Source: Campylobacter concisus
Lineage (GTDB): Bacteria > Campylobacterota > Campylobacteria > Campylobacterales > Campylobacteraceae
DNA: 64,000 nt
Direction: 5' to 3'
Assembly (NCBI RefSeq): GCF_003049085.1
Contig: NZ_PIQX01000002.1
Location: 62,001-126,000, forward strand
The position numbers and the translations under genes were made by a program. Every line of letters starts with the position of its first letter. Within the stretch, counting starts at the first letter, position 1. The notes below the pieces were generated by a model that was given only the letters and a program-made list of their open reading frames with translations, did not search any database and was not told where the DNA came from. Positions 53,419 through 63,369 of the stretch are shown one piece after another.

Positions 53419-56400
53419 ATGAATGATATAAATATAACCTACTCTTGCGAAGAGAGTTTAAAAAAGATAAAAGAGTATATGGCTGATGCAAAGAGCGTAA
53501 CGCTTTATACGTCTAGTTTAAATTCTCTTGAGTCAAACTACTTTGACAGTATGGCAGTCTTAATAAGAAATGAACTATCGACATTTCTAAATCCTCGTTC
53601 TTGGAAAGAATTTTTTTCTAAAGAAGATAGGACTATATTTATCGTGACTGACTTTTATATAGATAAAGAGAGCTTTAAGGATAGAAACCTAAGTAGAACA
53701 AGAGAATTTAAATATAGAGGCATACCAGTAAAAGTAGTTCATAAAAAGAGTGCAGTTGATAAATTCTTTGTAAATTTAAAGGAGAAGATCGATCCTATAA
53801 AAATTAAAACAGAAAAAATAAAGTATGGTCCAGGAAGAGAATATCAAGCTAGACCAGTAGAAAATTTTGCCGAAATATTTGAATTTATAATATCTTATTA
53901 TAACAAAAGCAAAGATATTTTAAGAGAGTGTTTAAGTACTTTAAAAGACGATCTAATAAATGATGCCAAGCCTTTAATGTCTAATGAGGAGTTAAACGAA
54001 ACTAAATTTGAAAGAAGCGTCAAAGAGTGTTTTGATGAGCTAGATAAAAATTTAAAAGATCTAAACGAGGATGATGGAGAATTTATTATAAAGCAGTTCA
54101 TACTTTCTATATTAAGCCTTGTTGATTTGTCAGGCGCAAAATCAGTGGGTAAAAAATTAATAGGATGGGGTACTGTTGCTTGGGAACTTATTAATTTTTC
54201 CACTGAAGCATATAAGTATCATGACAATAAAGCGTTTTATGGAGTATCTTTGCCTATACTAAGATTTTTTACATCTAGGTTTGCTTCTATTATAAATACC
54301 TTAAATATAAACTCAAATTGCAATGTCTTGGTGTTCAAAAGTAATAAGAATTCTAAGGCTGGATTTTTTATAGACTTTACACATTTAAATTTAGACTATG
54401 TCCCTTTTCAGATTAATTCAGTCGCAAAGGAGATAAACTGCAATGCAGATGAAGGATATAGCGTATATGGATATTTAGATGATGTATCAGTGTTTGAATA
54501 TACTAAAGATGTTTGCTCTTACGATATCATAAATAAAAACTTAGGATTTGGCTCAAGTGATGATACCTTATTTAGTAGATTAAAAGATGAGATAAAAAGT
54601 ACAAATGCAAATTTAAATTTTATCTGTGCTTCAAATTTTAACTCTATAAAGTTAGCTAATCTAATAGCAGATAAATCCGATAAAAATAATACTTCAGTAA
54701 ATGATGAGATGAATAGTAAAGACTTCTCAAATTTAAATAAAAACTATATCGTTCTTTCAAACTCCCCTTTTAGATCAAGTGCAGGATTAAGAGAAGAAGT
54801 TGTAAGCAAAAGCTTAGATCAAGAGATAAAAGACGGAATAAATAGATCAAACAATGGTAGTGTAGTAAAACAAAAATTTACTGACATAAAAACCTTAGAG
54901 CCTATAAAAGACTATAGCCAATATAGTATAGATATCAACAAGGACAACAATAAATCAACTCTTGTTTTAAATTTATCTCCATTTGCAAGGATAGACAAGA
55001 ATTATATAGACAATATTGTAGAGAGAAAAAAGGCAAGTGATAAAAAAGTAAACGAAACTTCTTTTACATATGTACCAGATCAACTAAGAAATGACGAGCT
55101 TTATAATGTGAATTTTGTACATATAAATGCTTATGCTAAGCAGCCAAACGATATGGAGAAGATAAAAGAAAATGAAAAAGCTTATATGGATAAGGTCACT
55201 CTAACTTTTAAAGATATTTTTGAAAAGATAAATAAAAATGTTTCTGAAAGAAGTTTTGACCCAAACTATCCTAGTGTAGATGATATGGTTAATATGAAAA
55301 AATACGAAGATGAAATGAATATAGAAGATGCTAAAGAACTTACAAGCGAAATAATCGATCGTATGCCAAAAGACCACTACTCTTTAACAGAAGTGCTCTC
55401 TATTGCCGTGGCTTACTTTATAATAACTAAAAGCTACCCAGGAGACCTAGTAAAGAAATCTGTTAGTAATGATGGGGAATATATAGAGATAGCAGAAAAA
55501 AAGATAAAGGTTATCCATAAAAACGCAACAATAAGACTTGGCGAAAAAGAGCAAGCTTTGTTTTTTTACAAAGATAGTATAAATGCAAATGTTGGTGAAT
55601 ATATTTGCATCGAAGAATTAAGAGACTATATGGAATACTCAAAAAAAGGTAACGTAGCAAGTGTGGAAGAACTCTTAAAAGCAAATAATGAGAATAAACA
55701 TGAGGTCATAGACACTTCTATCTTGGGGTTAAAGGAGCATAAGCAGATAGAAGAGCTACTTGATAAACAAGCAAAAGAGATAGAGGATTGTTGGAAAAAA
55801 GACGATGCTATCTTGAAAAAGACTTTAAACATGCAAGATATCCCTTATGAAACCATAGAAAAAGATATGAAGAAAGAAGCTCCAACGCTTATAGTAAAAA
55901 CCGCCATAGAAGGGCTATTTCCTTTTGCAGAGTACTTTAGTGAAGATGGTCAATCAAAAATTTATAATTCTATTGGTTCATTTGTATTTGATCCAAATAA
56001 AAAAGAGGCAACAGATGAGCTTCTTGATGAGCTTGGCGTATTAAACATTGTAAGACAGCTATTTACTATGAATAATACTGAAAATGTGGATAAATTTATA
56101 AAGCATGTAACAAATTCTAAAACAAATGTTGAAATCCTAAGGAAATCAAAAGGAAATCTACTTAAACAGGCTATTAACTCTGTAAAACTTCGTCTCCTAA
56201 TAGGTCGCTATAACATAAGTATTATCTGGAATAGCATGAGAAGCTTTGCTTTTATGAAACAAACTTATATGTTTAACCCAAAAGATGTCGAAGCTATGAG
56301 AAATATGCTAAAAGGATATGGCAAATCACTAGGCAAAGATGTAGGAGTGGCTTTTCTAAAAGGTATGGTGGAACTTTGGAAAACCTCATATGAAAAACTA

Positions 56401-57168
56401 GAAGAAAACTACAACGAAATAATGCATACAAGATATACATATAAATTTAATGAAGCTTACGCACTAAATAATATCTCATATAAGCCTATGTCTATAAAAG
56501 AAGCTTATGATAAAAATAGTACAAATAGCTATTGCTACTATCCAGTAATGATCTATCAAAACTATATAAGCCTAAATTTAAATAGACTATTTCTAGGAGC
56601 TAATATAAATAGTGGAGGACTAGACTATAACTCATTTATCTACTATGATATAAACAATAAACAAAGCAAACTCCCACATAACCTTGCTTCAAAGCTAGCA
56701 CTAAATAACCTTAGTGCTTATCTATGCTTAGATGAACTAAGAGGAGCTGGCAATGAAGTAGATGCAAACTACTTTAAATATGCTAGAAGCAGATATACCA
56801 ACTCAGATGTAGAGATAAGAGGATTAAATTTGGATGTGAAAGAGGAGAAAGAAATTTATGATATATACAATAAAGGCAATGGCCAAGATAGAATGAGCTT
56901 CTCTTATGCTATAAAAGACTATCAAAAGGCTGTTGAGATAATAAACAAATTTAAAAAAGGAATCTTTAACACCAGTGATGAAAACAATCACTCTAATCTC
57001 TCAAGAGATCTGGTAGAGGCACTAGATACTATTGGCAACAATAACATAAAGGGGATATATGTGGGGTGTAAAAAGGCAAATACCGATAGTGATCGTACAA
57101 TCCCTCCTCGCCTAGTAGGTCGTCTAGCTACCACCATAGTAATGGAAGATGGTCTTTATATAGGATAA
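53419..57168 (+). CDS. Very large protein of unknown family (1249 residues)
   Basis: No family is recognised. The gene follows the lipase gene by 2 bp. The product is hydrophilic, rich in Asn, Lys and Asp, with no signal peptide and only a few short hydrophobic stretches (about 220-300). Near its N-terminus FIVTDFYIDKESF and VKVVHKK alternate in a Rossmann-like way. Residues about 972-1003 (KDVGVAFLKGMVELWKTSYE and on) are repeated in a remnant downstream. Context suggests a partner, chaperone or carrier of the lipase; function unknown. Confidence 0.7.
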   Translation: MNDINITYSCEESLKKIKEYMADAKSVTLYTSSLNSLESNYFDSMAVLIRNELSTFLNPRSWKEFFSKEDRTIFIVTDFYIDKESFKDRNLSRTREFKYRGIPVKVVHKKSAVDKFFVNLKEKIDPIKIKTEKIKYGPGREYQARPVENFAEIFEFIISYYNKSKDILRECLSTLKDDLINDAKPLMSNEELNETKFERSVKECFDELDKNLKDLNEDDGEFIIKQFILSILSLVDLSGAKSVGKKLIGWGTVAWELINFSTEAYKYHDNKAFYGVSLPILRFFTSRFASIINTLNINSNCNVLVFKSNKNSKAGFFIDFTHLNLDYVPFQINSVAKEINCNADEGYSVYGYLDDVSVFEYTKDVCSYDIINKNLGFGSSDDTLFSRLKDEIKSTNANLNFICASNFNSIKLANLIADKSDKNNTSVNDEMNSKDFSNLNKNYIVLSNSPFRSSAGLREEVVSKSLDQEIKDGINRSNNGSVVKQKFTDIKTLEPIKDYSQYSIDINKDNNKSTLVLNLSPFARIDKNYIDNIVERKKASDKKVNETSFTYVPDQLRNDELYNVNFVHINAYAKQPNDMEKIKENEKAYMDKVTLTFKDIFEKINKNVSERSFDPNYPSVDDMVNMKKYEDEMNIEDAKELTSEIIDRMPKDHYSLTEVLSIAVAYFIITKSYPGDLVKKSVSNDGEYIEIAEKKIKVIHKNATIRLGEKEQALFFYKDSINANVGEYICIEELRDYMEYSKKGNVASVEELLKANNENKHEVIDTSILGLKEHKQIEELLDKQAKEIEDCWKKDDAILKKTLNMQDIPYETIEKDMKKEAPTLIVKTAIEGLFPFAEYFSEDGQSKIYNSIGSFVFDPNKKEATDELLDELGVLNIVRQLFTMNNTENVDKFIKHVTNSKTNVEILRKSKGNLLKQAINSVKLRLLIGRYNISIIWNSMRSFAFMKQTYMFNPKDVEAMRNMLKGYGKSLGKDVGVAFLKGMVELWKTSYEKLEENYNEIMHTRYTYKFNEAYALNNISYKPMSIKEAYDKNSTNSYCYYPVMIYQNYISLNLNRLFLGANINSGGLDYNSFIYYDINNKQSKLPHNLASKLALNNLSAYLCLDELRGAGNEVDANYFKYARSRYTNSDVEIRGLNLDVKEEKEIYDIYNKGNGQDRMSFSYAIKDYQKAVEIINKFKKGIFNTSDENNHSNLSRDLVEALDTIGNNNIKGIYVGCKKANTDSDRTIPPRLVGRLATTIVMEDGLYIG

Positions 57169-57171
57169 GAT

Positions 57172-58524
57172 ATGAAGAAAATAATATTTATCATCATAGC
57201 TATTTTAGCAGTAGGATCACTATTAATAATCAATAAAGGAAATTTAATGAGTAACAATAATACATATATAGTAATAGCTCCGAATGGAAAGGAGGTTTGG
57301 CTTGATAAAAATACAAATTTAATAGTAGCAAAGCCAGATAGTAAAATAGATGCTAAAAACAGGATCGCAAACAAAGAAGCTTCTGAGTTAGTTGTTCAAG
57401 CTCGCTCCATCCTAGACTCATCTCCATATAAAAACTATAAACCACTATACTATAATCCTAAACCAAACTCTTTAGGTCAAACAGACTATCTATCATTTAA
57501 ACCATGGCTAGATGTCAGCTATAAACCAAACTCAACTAAACTATCACCTTGGACTAAATCAGAAAAAGCTTACTATGAAAGTTTAAAAGATAAAAGAGAT
57601 AGATATATCTATCTAGTAAAAAGAAGTAATCTAAAATGCACTATGATAGATATTCCTGAAGATGCAATAGCTAGAGTAGATAGCAAAGGCAAACTAACTA
57701 AACCAGAATACACTGAAATTTATGATGAAGTAAATGCTCACAAAGGTACATTAAAATCAATGCTTTTTTCTGCAGAGTGGGGAATATGTGCTGGCATACT
57801 TGGAAATCCTATGGGATTTTCACATGGAAATGAAGCAGGCTTTAAAGCAAGAGATTATCAAAGAATTTTCTTAGCAGCTCAATTAGGAGTAGTAAAGGCT
57901 TTAGATTTTTTAGGTGATCTATTTGAATACACTACTTATGATATAGGTCTAAACAAAAATTTACAAATGGCAGAAGAGTTTAGAAAACTATTTACTAATC
58001 CTCCACTAGATGAATATGGTATGATGCCTTATCTTGATGAAATAGTAGGTAATTACTTTGTGATGGATTTTAATAGGGGCGGGGTCGTTAATAATCCAGA
58101 TGGCTCAATCCATAGGCATTTAAGAAAGCTCGTAGAAGATGAAGGAAAACTACTAGACCCTAGAGATCTAGACGCAAATGAGACTACAAGGGAAGAATTT
58201 GAAAAATATTCAAAAAAAGTATTAGAAGATTATAAGGAAAAGTTTGACGAAGTTGGTTATCCAAACACATGGGACGATCGTGACTTAAGTCTCTACATCG
58301 ACTCCACCATCCTAGAATCCAAAATAATGTCTTTAACCCCACCAGAGGGCTATCCTAATGCACCATACTATAACACACCTGAAGAACTAACAAGACTATA
58401 TGAAGCTGGTAAATTAGATAAAAAGCTAAATCCACTAACGCCAGTAATGTATAGAGAAAGTTTTCCTGAAGATCTTAGAGCTAAGATACTAAGCTATGCC
58501 AAAGAGCATAATATAAAGGAATAA
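57172..58524 (+). CDS. Membrane-anchored protein of unknown family (450 residues)
   Basis: The start ATG is 3 bp after the 1249-residue gene. An N-terminal hydrophobic helix (KKIIFIIIAILAVGSLLIIN, residues 2-21) has no lipobox or clear cleavage site and probably anchors a periplasmic domain. The rest is rich in Tyr, Pro and Asp, with no known motif; FSAEWGICAGILGNPMGFSH near 200 is a conserved-looking core. It may protect the cell or help delivery of the lipase; this is inference. Base composition matches the two genes before it. Confidence 0.7.
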   Translation: MKKIIFIIIAILAVGSLLIINKGNLMSNNNTYIVIAPNGKEVWLDKNTNLIVAKPDSKIDAKNRIANKEASELVVQARSILDSSPYKNYKPLYYNPKPNSLGQTDYLSFKPWLDVSYKPNSTKLSPWTKSEKAYYESLKDKRDRYIYLVKRSNLKCTMIDIPEDAIARVDSKGKLTKPEYTEIYDEVNAHKGTLKSMLFSAEWGICAGILGNPMGFSHGNEAGFKARDYQRIFLAAQLGVVKALDFLGDLFEYTTYDIGLNKNLQMAEEFRKLFTNPPLDEYGMMPYLDEIVGNYFVMDFNRGGVVNNPDGSIHRHLRKLVEDEGKLLDPRDLDANETTREEFEKYSKKVLEDYKEKFDEVGYPNTWDDRDLSLYIDSTILESKIMSLTPPEGYPNAPYYNTPEELTRLYEAGKLDKKLNPLTPVMYRESFPEDLRAKILSYAKEHNIKE

Positions 58525-58577
58525 ATAATAAATTTAATATCTTTGACTCCACTTGAAACCAAATATAAATATATTAA

Positions 58578-58709
58578 GCCACTACAATCAAAGACATAGG
58601 CATCTATATGGTAACCGACCTAATAGAACTTTATAAAACCTCATATGAAAAACTAGAAGAAAACTATAAAAAGGTAATGCACGCAGGCAATATGTTTATC
58701 ACACTATAA
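58578..58709 (+). pseudogene. Remnant of a second copy of the 1249-residue gene
   Basis: After an in-frame stop, the frame reads KDIGIYMVTDLIELYKTSYE, then KLEENYKKVMH. This matches KDVGVAFLKGMVELWKTSYE and KLEENYNEIMH of the large gene (around 56335-56427) at most positions, also at DNA level (a run of identity through aaacctcatatgaaaaacta). It ends in an unrelated tail with TAA at 58707. No ribosome site precedes it. Confidence 0.8.
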
Positions 58710-58873
58710 ACTTAAAAAAATGAATTAATTTTAGGAGATAATTAGACCTTTTTTATAAGAAAAATCGCAAATAGCGATCTATACAAATCTTGATAAAGAA
58801 TTTCAATATATTTTAATATCAAAATGAGCTAAATTTTGAAAAAATTAAAGCATATTTTTAAACTTGCTTTTAA

Positions 58874-60130
<1,257 letters not shown>

Positions 60131-60148
60131 AATTTAAAGGAAAATAAC

Positions 60149-61141
60149 ATGGCAAAGAATAATTTGATCGGAGGCTCTATCTGGGATGAGTATTCTAAGG
60201 TAGTGCAAGACAGGATGAATAATCCTAAATTTATGGGAGAGATAACCGAAGAAGATGCTAAAAAAGCAAATGCAAAGCTTATTGTGGCTGACTTTGGTGC
60301 AGAAAGTTGCGGTGATGCGGTTAGGCTATACTGGCTTGTTGATGAAAAGACAGACAAAATAATAGATGCTAAATTTAAAAGCTTTGGCTGTGGCACAGCG
60401 ATAGCTAGCTCTGATACGATGGCTGAGCTTTGTATCGGCAAAACAGTTGATGAAGCAGTCAAGATCACAAACCTTGATGTCGAAAAGGCTATGCGCGACA
60501 ATCCAGAAACGCCAGCAGTTCCACCTCAAAAGATGCACTGCTCAGTTATGGCGTATGACGTTATAAAAGCAGCAGCTGCAAGCTATAAAGGCATAGACCC
60601 AGAGCATTTTGAAGATGAGATCATCGTTTGCGAGTGCGCTAGGGTAAGCCTTGGTACGATTAAAGAAGTGATAAGACTAAATGACCTTCACACAGTTGAG
60701 GAGATTACGCAATACACCAAAGCTGGTGCATTTTGCAAGTCTTGCGTAAAGCCTGGTGGCCATGAAAAAAGAGAATATTATTTGGTAGATATTTTGCGTG
60801 ATACTAGGGCTGAGATGGAGCGTGAGAAGATCGAAGCTCAGGCAAATGCCCAAGCAAATCACACTTTAGGTGACATTAGCTTTGAAAATATGACGATGGT
60901 AGGGCAGCTAAAGGCAGTAGAGTCTGTCATAGATAAAGAAATTCGCCCAATGCTCGAGATGGATGGTGGAAATTTAGAAATTTTAGATATTAGAAATGAT
61001 AACGGCGAAAATACTGATATTTATATCCGCTATCTTGGTGCTTGCTCGGGCTGTGCAAGTGGCTCAACTGGCACTCTTTATGCGATTGAAAATGTCTTGC
61101 AAGAGAGCTTAAGCCCAAAAATTAGGGTTATGCCTATTTGA
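60149..61141 (+). CDS. nifU: Fe-S cluster scaffold NifU, three-domain
   Basis: The 330-residue protein has the full NifU order: an IscU-like scaffold with Cys in GAESCGDAVRLYW, SFGCGTAIASSD and KMHCSVMAYD (residues about 50-140), a central BFD-like [2Fe-2S] domain with CECARVSLGTIKEV and CKSCVKPGGHEKR (about 160-215) and a C-terminal Nfu domain with GACSGCASGSTGTL (about 305). It lies 18 bp after nifS with AAAGGA before the ATG and ends just before a terminator. Confidence 0.95.
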   Translation: MAKNNLIGGSIWDEYSKVVQDRMNNPKFMGEITEEDAKKANAKLIVADFGAESCGDAVRLYWLVDEKTDKIIDAKFKSFGCGTAIASSDTMAELCIGKTVDEAVKITNLDVEKAMRDNPETPAVPPQKMHCSVMAYDVIKAAAASYKGIDPEHFEDEIIVCECARVSLGTIKEVIRLNDLHTVEEITQYTKAGAFCKSCVKPGGHEKREYYLVDILRDTRAEMEREKIEAQANAQANHTLGDISFENMTMVGQLKAVESVIDKEIRPMLEMDGGNLEILDIRNDNGENTDIYIRYLGACSGCASGSTGTLYAIENVLQESLSPKIRVMPI

Positions 61142-61148
61142 TTTTATT

Positions 61149-61174
61149 AACTAGCCCTTGTGGGCTAGTTTTTA
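61149..61174 (+). terminator. Intrinsic terminator of nifS-nifU
   Basis: AACTAGCCC and GGGCTAGTT form a perfect 9-bp stem around TTGT, followed by a T run (61169-61173). It starts 8 bp after the nifU stop and overlaps the end of the converging miaA gene. Confidence 0.9.
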
Positions 61175-62047
61175 TTCTCTTAAAAATTTTAAAATTTCAC
61201 TTCTAATTTGGTTCAAATCACCTACAAATTTTTTTTCAAACTGTGAGCGATTAAAGGTTCTCTGACGTTTTGCTAACTGAGCCGTGTGCGTAGCTATGAG
61301 TTCTTCAAGCTCGTTTTGAGAAATTTCTTTATCTAAAACTTGCTTGCACTCTTTTAAACCTATTGATTTTAGGGGTTTTGGCTCACTTTTGTATTTATCA
61401 AATAAAAATTTTGCCTCATCTATGAGCCCAGCTTCAAGCATACCTTTTGTTCTCATTTTGATACGTTCTCTAAGCTCATCTTTATCCCATAAAATTTCAA
61501 ATATCGCCAGCTCTTTTACGATACTCTCTTTAGTATTTTCTCTTAGCCAAATGCTTGGAATTTGGCTACTAAATTTATAAATTTGATACCATTTTTCGAG
61601 GCGATAAGAGTCATTTTGACTAAATTTACTTGCAAACTCAGAATCAATTTTTACAGCTAGCTCATAAATTTCTTCATTGCTTAAATTTAGCTCACATTTT
61701 GGCACATCTGGTGCAAGTCCGCTAAGCATTGATTTTAGATAAAAGCCGCTACCTCCTGTAATGATGAGTGGGCAGTCTTGTGAGCGCGCAAAATTCTTTG
61801 CATTTTTATAAATTTCAAAAAATGCCCCAACGCTAAATTCTTCATCAGGATAAATTTCATCTACACCAAAGTGCTTTATGGCTTCAAGCTGCTCTTTATT
61901 TGGCTTTGCGCTGGCGATATCTATCTCTTTATAAAGTGCAAGCGAATCAAGACTTAAGATGATGCCGTTAAGCTTCTTTGCAAGCTCAAATGCAAGATCG
62001 CTTTTGCCGCTTGCTGTGGTGCCAATTATTGCAAATTCTTTAAACAA
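61172..62047 (-). CDS. miaA: tRNA dimethylallyltransferase
   Basis: MiaA adds the isopentenyl group to A37 of tRNAs reading UNN codons. The 291 residues include the P-loop GTTASGKSDLAFELA, LDSLALYKEIDIASAKP, the conserved GGSGFYLKSMLSG and the C-terminal TAQLAKRQRTFNRSQ (canonical KRQ[LR]TW-like). It is slightly short of E. coli MiaA, as in other Campylobacter. It starts 2 bp after the FAD oxidoreductase gene ends. Confidence 0.95.
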   Translation of the reverse strand: MFKEFAIIGTTASGKSDLAFELAKKLNGIILSLDSLALYKEIDIASAKPNKEQLEAIKHFGVDEIYPDEEFSVGAFFEIYKNAKNFARSQDCPLIITGGSGFYLKSMLSGLAPDVPKCELNLSNEEIYELAVKIDSEFASKFSQNDSYRLEKWYQIYKFSSQIPSIWLRENTKESIVKELAIFEILWDKDELRERIKMRTKGMLEAGLIDEAKFLFDKYKSEPKPLKSIGLKECKQVLDKEISQNELEELIATHTAQLAKRQRTFNRSQFEKKFVGDLNQIRSEILKFLRE

Positions 62048-62049
62048 GT

Positions 62050-63264
62050 CTAGCCCTCGTAAAACGAGCTAAAGAGTAAAATTTCATCATTTTCCTCGTT
62101 ATTTTTGCCATCTTTTATAAGACTAGCCAAAACACCGGCAAAATACGGAGCAAAGCTAAGCTCATTTAGTCCATAAGCTTGGTTATAGATCAAGTTGCTA
62201 TATATGTTATCGCGTCCAAGAGCTGGCTTATCGTTTGAGCTAAGAAGCACGTAGTTTGCTCTAAAGCTAGGCTCTTTTAGCTCGCTTATGCCAAGATGTA
62301 TCTTTAGCTCATTTAAAAATGCATTAATCTTTTCAGTTTTAACAAGCGTATCGATAGCGCCGACTTGTAAATTTGTAATAATCGTAACGCCATTTTTAGT
62401 TGGATAAATTTTGGCAAATAGATCATTTAAAATGATTGCTTTTTTAGGGATTTGCTCTTCGTTTAGGCTAAGATCAATGGTGTAAAATTTAGCCAAAATC
62501 GCATTTAAGCTCGTGCCTAGCTTATTTGAAAGCTCTAAATTTTTTGAAGCGATCACAAAGTTATCGGCCTCATATTCGCCGTTATTGCCGATAGTTTTTT
62601 GCACTATTTGCCCCTGCGTTTTTAGCTCATAAATTTCATCATTTATAAATTTTACACCAAGAGAATTTAGCTCATTTATCAAAGCTTTTTTGAGCTCATT
62701 TGTGTCAATACTTGCGTTTTTGGCTAAATTTATAGCGCCTTTTATGTTTTTATTTATTAGCCCAAAATTTGCAAGTTCTTTATCTACGCTTAAAATTTCT
62801 TGCTCGCTATGGGCAACTTTTATCTCATCAAGCCTTTTTTTAAAGCTTTCGTCATTGCTAAAAAGTAGATAAACGCCGCTCTCATCGAAATTTATCTGCG
62901 GATATTTGTTGTTTAGCTCTCTTAAAATTTCAAAGCTTTTTTTGCCAAATTTTGAAAACAAAATTTGCATCTTTTTGTCGTGAGCTTTGGTTGATTTAAG
63001 TGTAAAATTTGTCATCCAAGCTCTAAAGGTTTCATTTAAGCAAATACTTATATCAAGCTCGCTTTTTTTGCTAACTAGCCCCATAAATGAGCTAGATATC
63101 GCTCCATCTTTTGCAAGAGCGTGTGTACCAAAAGGCGTTAAAATTCCATTTGTAAAATCATCTTTTTGGCTGCTAATAATTAAAATTTCTTCACCTTTTT
63201 TAGCTAATTCGTAAGCCGTAAATAACGCACTAAAACTATCTCCAATAATCGCTACTTTGCCCAT
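62050..63264 (-). CDS. FAD-dependent oxidoreductase, DAO-like
   Basis: The 404-residue protein begins with a dinucleotide-binding fold (VAIIGDSFSALFTAYELAKKG) and resembles D-amino-acid oxidase/dehydrogenase-type enzymes in layout, ending in YGLNELSFAPYFAGVLASLI. The GxGxxG motif is altered to GDSFSA, so FAD binding may differ. I start at the ATG at 63264 with AAAGGG before it; a longer frame to 63339 has no ribosome site and adds a His/Tyr-rich lead. The substrate is unknown. It is paired with miaA. Confidence 0.75.
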   Translation of the reverse strand: MGKVAIIGDSFSALFTAYELAKKGEEILIISSQKDDFTNGILTPFGTHALAKDGAISSSFMGLVSKKSELDISICLNETFRAWMTNFTLKSTKAHDKKMQILFSKFGKKSFEILRELNNKYPQINFDESGVYLLFSNDESFKKRLDEIKVAHSEQEILSVDKELANFGLINKNIKGAINLAKNASIDTNELKKALINELNSLGVKFINDEIYELKTQGQIVQKTIGNNGEYEADNFVIASKNLELSNKLGTSLNAILAKFYTIDLSLNEEQIPKKAIILNDLFAKIYPTKNGVTIITNLQVGAIDTLVKTEKINAFLNELKIHLGISELKEPSFRANYVLLSSNDKPALGRDNIYSNLIYNQAYGLNELSFAPYFAGVLASLIKDGKNNEENDEILLFSSFYEG

Positions 63265-63369
63265 AATAACCCTTTGTTTTAAATTATTCTTGTAATGATA
63301 ATATAAATTCAAATTTAAAGCAAAATGGTGTAAAATCAACCATTTTTAAAGAAAATGGAAATTTATCAA

